Origin: Owenia fusiformis
Lineage: Eukaryota > Annelida > Polychaeta > Sabellida > Oweniidae
Assembly: GCA_903813345.2 (NCBI GenBank)
Contig: CAIIXF020000008.1
Coordinates: 17,404,822-17,468,821, forward strand
Length of the DNA: 64,000 bases
Direction of reading: 5' to 3'
In this document: in pieces, positions 52,501 to 61,500 of the stretch
How the letters are laid out: the number at the start of each line of letters is the position of its first letter
Numbering within the stretch: the first letter of the stretch is position 1
Translations under genes and position numbers: made by a program
The notes under the pieces: model-generated
Told to the model about the DNA's origin: nothing
Seen by the model: the letters and a program-made list of their open reading frames with translations, nothing else
Database searches by the model: none

Positions 52501-55500
52501 GCGAGTTAGTGCTTTTCTTGCCTGTGAACATTTAACATCCAACAGGTAGTTTTCAAAACTAAATAACTTTTTATGATAGAGGAATTATCAAAATGTTAGA
52601 TTTCTAACGCACATGGTATTGGTCCAAACTACTGTAATCTCATCTGACTAATCACAAAATCATGGTAGCATTTAAAATCATTGATTTTTAACACCTTTTA
52701 TCTTTATATTTACTACGAATACTATTTCACTGATGGATGGCTATTTATTCTTCAGATATTGAAAGAAACATACGATTTAAAAATATTTACCTTTTTCAAA
52801 TTACAAACCGGAAGTCGAGCACTGAACGAAAAGCTCCTTAAATACTAGTATTCATGTAGTTTCCCAGGAATTTGCAAATTTTAGCGCCCGGTTTATTTTA
52901 ACCCCGGTTTATTTTAGCGAATTGAATTTTTAGCGAAACTATAGCGATCGCTAACAATCGCTAACAATTACCCCTCGCTAACAATACCCGTTTTACAGTA
53001 TTAGCAAATAAAGTGAAGTGATGATTTTAAATTAGAAAGTAAACCCATATGACAGTTTTTCTTGAAGAGCACAGACAAGAATTTGAGTAACTTGGTTCAA
53101 AATGGCAGACAGGAAGTGGAAACCTTGTTTACAACTACAATAACAACTAATAATGAACCCAAATGTACTCCTGAAAAGATAGAGCCGATACCTCCAGCAA
53201 TATTTTGTATGGAATATATTCACTCTCTGCCTTACATTATGTTCTTACACTAGCTAGTGAACATCCAAAAATGGCATTTGTTGCAAAACCACATCTCGAT
53301 ACTACTAGTAGTAGTAGTAGTAGAAGTAATTCCATTCAAGCATTAAGGAGGTAAAGTTTCTTTTTTGAGCAACATAAAACATGTAAAATTACAATTGCAT
53401 AGAGAGTTGTTTTCCTTTTCCTCTTTGTGGCCTTTATTGTCCCTTGTGAGCGTCCCCCCCCTAATATGCACCTTCCCACAAGGTTTACTAATTAGTTAGT
53501 GCCGTCACTGTTCTTGATGTGCATAAGGGGGACTTCTAGATTGAGTATAAAGGTGAAAGGAATCAGTTGTAATTAGCTCTCTGTATCAACCTATTGAGAG
53601 GAGAACAATAAACACAATCTCCCCAATATCTGTAACTTAACCATTCTGTTGTTTAAGCCATGAGCTTTCAATATTGAATGCCCATGTTTAAGCACTTTTC
53701 AAAAGTGAAATTCGGAACCTTCGAAAAGAACTTTAAATGTAATAGTACATGTACTTCAAACTCTCACCTGAATTGACCAGCTTGTATACTGTCAGCTGTG
53801 AATAAACTGTTCCGTGTGTCCCGCAAATTGTCTCTTAACTTTTTGTCTAATTTTTCTGCTACCATTTCTGCTGCATTTCCTCTAGGGCATCGTATTATCG
53901 GCACCGTGCCTTAAAAAAAGTAGTTCCAAAAAAGTAGTTCCAAAAAAAAGTAGTTCCAATAAACGGAGATACTAATAATAGTCAATTTAGGAAATTTTGT
54001 TTCACTATATATTTTTCATAGGTCCTTTAACGCTAACCAAATTTTCATGTCTTTAGTTAATGGGAACAAAAAACTAGAAAATGGAAACTCTGTGGAGTAG
54101 CAAACCCCAATGAACAACATATCATTTCTCAAATGTTAAAGTATTTTTAGTTCACAACACAAGATATTAACAAGCAAGGCATTAACATGCAAAATGTCAC
54201 CACCTGCCATTTGTGACAAATGCCAAACACTAACTGCCGAACATCAACTGTCAAATGCTGAGCATCGTCCACTTGTGGTGGTGACATAAAAGCAGAATTA
54301 CATAACATGTTAAAATTAATCATTTGGTCATACAGAATGGATGAATTACAAAGACTTACCCATTGTGACAAACAGACAAAACAAACTATCCACTATAGAG
54401 TCCATGATCATTTCCATCTCCGTGTCCTTTACGTCACCACGATTTAGAGCATAGTAGGATATTGTATGGCTGTCTTGATGCTTTAGCGCAAACATATCAT
54501 CCTCTAGACTTATAAAATTAAGGTACTGGTCAAAAACCTGGAAGTTAAATATCAAAAATGTAAAAAAAATATATAAAAATACCCAGAGATATGTACCTGG
54601 ACCATTCTTGGTAACAAGCATTCAATCCATTGATGTTACCATGGCAATCATTGTTTAGAGTTACACAGGAATTTAATTGCTTCATTGACAAAAAATTAAA
54701 TGTAACACAGCCACAAAATCCTTTTGAATTCATGGCTTCAAGAATGCAAAGTTTTCTATTGCTATGTCAACATTGTGTTGACAGAATATGGTTGTTCATG
54801 GGGTTTAAAGAGAAAAATATTGAAAATAAGATGCTAGAGCCAGTTGTTCTAAGGAATCACAAAACATTTACAAGCAATTGAGGATTCAAAAGTCTTGAAG
54901 AACTAGGATGGTATCATCAGTTTGAACATTTCTTAGCTAGCCAGAAAACTAGGAAAATCAGAATTTCAAATCCAGCTGAGAATTGGTTTAGTTACAAACT
55001 TAGACAAAGGACTTAATGCTTACTAGAGATGTCACGGAACAAAAAAAATCGGAACGGTTCGGAACATTTTGCTTCGGAACGGAACAATTTTGAAACGGTT
55101 TGGAACAGAGAGACTGCGTGTATAAGATTAAAATAAAATAAGTTGATCATCTAGGTCTATTTGGTAGCGAAAAGCTCTTAAAAACTCTTCAATGAGAAGG
55201 AGTGAAAAGAATGAACCTCATGCTATTTTGTGGAGATTTAAGGGCCAAAAGTTGTGAAAGGGTAAAATGTTCTTCTTCCGGAACCTAACCAAAATTCTCA
55301 ATTTGTGTTCCGTTCCGAGGGCATAATTCCGCGGATCGGACAAAATCGGGTATCTGTGACACCTCTGATGCTTACAATCTGAATTTATAGGTTGATGATA
55401 TAAGTGGGTTTCGTAATGAGACATTTTGGATATGGGGTTTATCCCAAGGCAAAATTCATGTCACCATCCGGCAAATACACATTTTTTCAGATTTTTTCAA

Positions 55501-58500
55501 CATTTTTTTCAAAATTTTTTTTTAGATTTTTTTTCATAGCAGGAAGATATGCCCTGGAGCAGGAGATATGGCGGGAGATATGAAGGTTCTGGATATGGAA
55601 TCCTCAAAAACAGGATACAGGATATATCTTACCAACTTATCTCCCTAAAACTCTACTGGGCATAGGATACTTGTCTTGATACCGTACCTTGGAGACTAGT
55701 TGAACATTCTGGCTTTGTATAGCTGCACTTGCGATATCCTCTAATTTCTGCCTTGAGACGGCAGATATGAAGTTGAGATAGTACGATTCATAGAGCTCTC
55801 CTTGGATATCCTATTACAAAAGAAACACATTCTAATTTACACAAGAAACACATTCCAATTAATTAACAAATCGGTTACATCATATCAAGGGTAACATTAT
55901 GAAAGGACGATTCTCGGTTTGGAGAACGAAGTTCATCAATCTAAATGAGCATTATCCCTGCTTCGGACAAATTTGATTTTTATTTATTGATGTGAATGTC
56001 TTCTTTTGAATAGTCATAATTTAATTTGGGTAATATTTCTAGATTTTTCGCAAAAAAATATTAGCACAGTACACTTTATTGAATCGGTCTAATTGAGCAT
56101 TATCCCTGCTTCAGACCAATTTGTTATTTTTACATCTTGTAGATATAAATGTCCTCTTTTGAATATTCATAATTTAATTTGGGTAATATTTCTATATTTT
56201 TCATGAAAAAAAATATTAGCCCAGGAGACTGTTCTCCAAACCGAGAATCGTCCTTTCTCTTTATGTTCTTGTCGATCTGTCACATAAGAGAATCAAATAG
56301 AATCTTATTGAAATCCATGATTTGTAATATAATGTTTTTTGTTTTCTTTCATATAAATGTGTAATGTGAGAAGATTAAACCCGTCATAGAGAAAAGAGAT
56401 GAAAATCATGCATTGTCAGCTCATTACTTTAGACTGCTACAAAACAGAATAAGGACTCAATTACAATCCTATCTTGTCATTTATTAATCAATCATAGAGG
56501 TAAGATCCATGAATAAAGGGATATTATATGAAAAAATATCAAGAAATATGAGCTTGTTTGTTTTCATTTCAAAAGGTATCAACTCTGAGCGATAATTGTG
56601 TTAGCTACTCTGAGTTACATGAAGCCACCATTAATATTAGATAGATTAAATTGAAAGGTGTACAAATGTTTACTCATATCCTGTCAAAGATCTCCTGCAT
56701 TGCAGGCCCATAGCCAGGATTTGCCAAGGGGGGGGGGCTCACTTTTTGAAAAATTCCAGGCGGGGTTCACTTGTGACAATTTTGGTCCAAAAATTGGCCA
56801 AAATCACTTAAGGAGTGCTCAAAATGGTGAAAAACTGCATGATTTTGAAGGATTTTTTGGCCAGGGTGGGGGGATTCACTCGAACCCATCGAACCCCCCC
56901 CCCTGGCTATGGGCCTGGTGTTCACTATTGGCAATAACAACATTACTTTTGATGCGCATGCAACAATATTGTCTCTAAATTCTAATTATTTAAGTAAATT
57001 GTTTCATGCTAAAACCATAATGGCTTTTCATTCACTTGTGCAGGATTTCATAGAAATAAATGATTATGACAGAGTGACGAATGAGTCGTGTCATGTCGTG
57101 TCTTGTTACAAATCTATCTTGTTACAAGTGTGACTTGTAAATAGAATATCAAGACTGACACGGTTCAACCCGTCTGCTTTGCAAAACATAACACCCTTAA
57201 AAAGAATGGGTATCGATATGGCGAACTTTTTGAACACACGTTCCTCTTAAACCAGTCATCAAAAATTTCTGAAAATCTTACAAATTGTCAATTTAATGGC
57301 CATCTTTTGAATGGTAACAATATAATTTGAAATAGATATACATACTTTCATCTATATTGTTTTAAAAAACACATCAAACACTTGTTTTGTTCTTGGTATC
57401 ATGTTTCCAGAGTGAAATAAAACATCTTTCCGAACCTCATTGGAACAAAACGACAATGACAAAACATGTTTAGGTCTCTCAATATTGTAATTGTACAAAG
57501 GAGATTTTGGTTGATTTTAAAAAAGTATCTTGTTAATGAAATAAAAGGTTTTTCTTGATTTTTATCTATTTTGGGGGGATTTCGTTTTAATTTTTTGAAT
57601 ACTTTTTTAAAATCAACCAAAAATTCCTTTGTATAACTTTAATATTGAGAGGTCTAAAAACATGTTGTATATGCTATTTTGTTCCAACAAGGTTCGAAAA
57701 GACATTTTATTTCATTCTCAAGAATTGGTAGAAAGGAGCAAAAACAATTGCACTAAAAAAAACAAAAATGTTAACAAAAACAGTTATATCAAATATTTCT
57801 AAATAATTTTCACATTAAATTGTTGTCAATCAGTCAACATTACATAAAATACCATGTTTTTTTACAAAATGTTTTCAATGATTGGTTTAAGAGAAAAACA
57901 TTGTTGAATTCAGTTCTCCATATCGATACCTATCCTTTACCAACCATAAACGTCCTCCAATTAGATTACATGTACATGTAATACTCTTTTATACATAATG
58001 ATAGATAAATAATTTTAAAGCATAAACCTTTTACCTTGGCTGTGTATATAACACATGTGAAAATCACAGAAACCCATGTCTAAGATGGGGAAATAATGAT
58101 CTTACATTTAATCAAAAAAGGAAGAAGGTGATCTTTTCAATCTTTATGAAGTTAAGTCTTATGTTGGGATCTGTCAAGAAATGAGATTAATAATAGTTTA
58201 CCTTTTCACCTCTCATTAATTAATAAAAAGGAAGAGAATTACTCATGATTGAAATGTAGCTTTTGAGGCAACTGATTTTTTGTACTAAAAAAGATGTCCA
58301 AGTGTTACATTCCTCATTCAGCTTCATTGTCAAATTCCGTCCATTTGGAACATCTAAGGGAAAAAAAATCTAGAACTATTTTCAACAAAGGCCTGTTAAA
58401 ATCCCTTTATGTTTTACCACTTTCTGGAAAGGTCAGAATAATAAATCCAAAATAAATAACTCAAGGACGTTATCAGATATAGACTCCCCCAATTTAATTC

Positions 58501-61500
58501 AGGCATAGGTTGTGTAATTCAATTGTCTTGTATTTTCCATTACACAATATGCTCTTCAAATAAATAGGAGGCAAAATTCAGCGAAAATGTGAGTTCCAAT
58601 GAAAGAAAACAATTTTGAAAGTGACTCCTGACCAAAAAAAGAGTTTTCTGGCGTTTAGAATTTTGGTGCATCAAGTACATTGCATCACTGAAATTTCACA
58701 TGTTCAAAATTTTCTGATTTATATCATAAATTAGGGACCATTTTGACGTTATATTCCAATCAGACAGTTTATACTCGGTAAATATGCTTTATTTGTACAA
58801 TTGAATTCCTTTTGATGGTATATCATCCTCCTAAGCAGGTGTCCAGAATCCGTACCTCCTTCTTCCCCCCTGCTATAAGCAATTTGGAAGCACCCGATTA
58901 AACTGAATCATGTGATCTAATTATGTGCCGATGACGTGCACATGATTTCTGTCGCACTGTGCACATGATTTCTGTTGCACTGTTTCGAAAGCCAATCAGA
59001 TTGCGAGTTCTTAATCGGGGAAATGCTAACTGCTTATCGCAGGGGGTAAAAAGAAAGAAGATATTCTGGATTTTGAAGCTCTGTGATCAGAGGATGATGG
59101 TATATTGGAACAGTATTTCAGGCCTAAAATGCGAAGTGCAAACCTATCGCCCATCTCAAAATAGATCGTTTTTCTGTAATTCTCAGTCATATTACTCAAG
59201 CTAAAGTTACACATCTCACTTATTACTATCTTTGCATATACCTCAAATATCTAAGGTAATCAAAAATTGATAAATTAATGAAATTCTACAAAAAATTAAC
59301 TCAAAATTTGGGGGGTTCGCATAATAGCCAGAAAAGGTGGGCTCGAATTTTTAGCCAAGATTTTTTTTGGTGGGGGGTTCTGAAGCCCCTCTCCCTAAGG
59401 CCCTGCTTTGAGTCCTTGTATCATATCGATAAGTTTACTGACAGACTAGTTTTTATCATTTTTACTTTTATAGCTTGGATACAAAATTCCCTGATATTTA
59501 GCTTGGATACAAAATTCCCTGATATCTTCTGAACACATTCCAAAATTCTGTAGCATTTAAGTGACTTCCTGGCCCAAGTTGAAAACTAAGTTTTCCAGGT
59601 CTATAGATATCCCCGAAGGAATCATGTTAATATTAGATTCTATCTTTTTTCTACAGAGTAAATAGATGGCATACCCGTGATACTCGCTGTATGTTGTCAT
59701 CCGTAGGCATAATAAAATAAATGGCAGGTACATCAGGGATGGGTTCTCGGTCTGAATGAAGCAGCCTGAAATAAAACATTGTAATAAATTAAATGAACAG
59801 CATAATATTAATTATTTCAGCCTAGTTAAATTCATCCTCCTAAGCAGGTATCCAGAATCCGTACCTCCTTCTTCCCCCTGCTATAACCAATTTGGAAGCG
59901 CCCGATTAAACTGAATCACGTGATCTAATTATGCGCAATGATTTATACATGATTTCTGTCGCAGTGTTGCGACAGCCAATCAGATTGCGAGTTCTTAATC
60001 GGGGAAATGCTAACTGCTTATCGCAGGAGTTAAAAAGAAAGAATATTCTGGATTTTGAAGCCCTGTGATCGGAGGATGAATTAAGTTTCGATGGGTTGTT
60101 TATATCAAAGAAAAAAAATGTAAGAAATTATTAATCTCATTGATGGGATCCATTTGAGTAAATATCCCTACAGATTTTGAAATCATTTTTTCCATCATTA
60201 CAACATGGTAAGAAATTGCTAATCTTGTAGATGGGATTCATTTCTGGAAATATTTCATCGACATGTACTGTATTGTTCTTTCATTATAACATTATGATTT
60301 TCAAGGTTGGATACTATTAGGAACTTCTTAGTTAAAGGGAGTAGAAAGTTGAGAGTATATTTTGAAAAAAAATTTCAGAATATTTTTTTGAATATTTTTT
60401 GCTCTCATCATTGCTTGTCATGCCTTTTTCTACAATTTCTGCATCGTAAATCTTCAATATTAACTTCTATGTTTGATAAGATATCTCAACTTTTTGATCA
60501 GAAAATAAAATTCAGGGAAACATTGGATGAGATTGCTTCCAAAATTTTAACTCTCTATCCCTTCTGATTCCCGTAAGAGAAATAAACCTCAGTATTTTTC
60601 CGCTAAAGCTAAAGGGTCATTACCCTGCGTGCAGAGTCTAGTTAAACTACACTCTGCCTAGTAGAGACCATATTACAGTTTTGTAGCCCCGCCCCCACGA
60701 CGGGTACCGGTGACAGTTTGGGTAATAATATAAATCACTTCTGACCTATGCGCTGACCTTTCTTCCACCATTCAGCGAGCCTGAACAAACATACGCCAAA
60801 TGCGTTCTAATCAAATATGCGCATGTCATTGGTCAATTCCGGGCTCAACGATGACGTCAGAAGGAATGACCATATATAGAACGTCGGTCAAATTTGGCCG
60901 ACGAACACTGATTGGCGCGGTGAGTTCACAGGTTTATTTTAGTTTGAAAGAGTGAAGACGAAGCTCTCTTTTAAGAAGTGAAGTCAAACGAATGCAAAGG
61001 GTAAAGGGTCATAGAAATAAATTTCAAATAAAGATGGCAGTGTGATCAACCTGTCTTACAATCTCCCATGGCAGTGTCTCGGAATAGACACTGCAGCAGG
61101 TAGATGAAAATATAGTCAAAATTTGTTGAAAATAGTCCCTTTTTTCATCAAAATTTATTTAAATTTCAAAAATTTTGCTTTTTTACATTACTCAAAAATT
61201 ATTTCAAAAATTATGAAATATAAAAAGAAATATCCGCGTAAGGATTTTAAGTTTTGTTGATAATAGTTCACCGCACATGTGTTAAATAAGTTAATACGCG
61301 TAATGCAATCAATCAAATTGTCTGAATTTTACAATCACTTGGCACGAACATGGAATAAGAACCAATCATGTCAACTGTTTATGTGAAGTCGTATGTTGAA
61401 GACTAGCACTGCCATGGATATGCTGTTTAGAATGATAGAATTCTACCAGTGCTGCCATCTTTATATCGACCTTGACCTTAAATTTCAGGAATCTACTTAC

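Noticed and set aside
60307-60567. 86-codon plus-strand frame
   Set aside because: AT-rich chance frame antisense to an SCFD1 intron, no motif.
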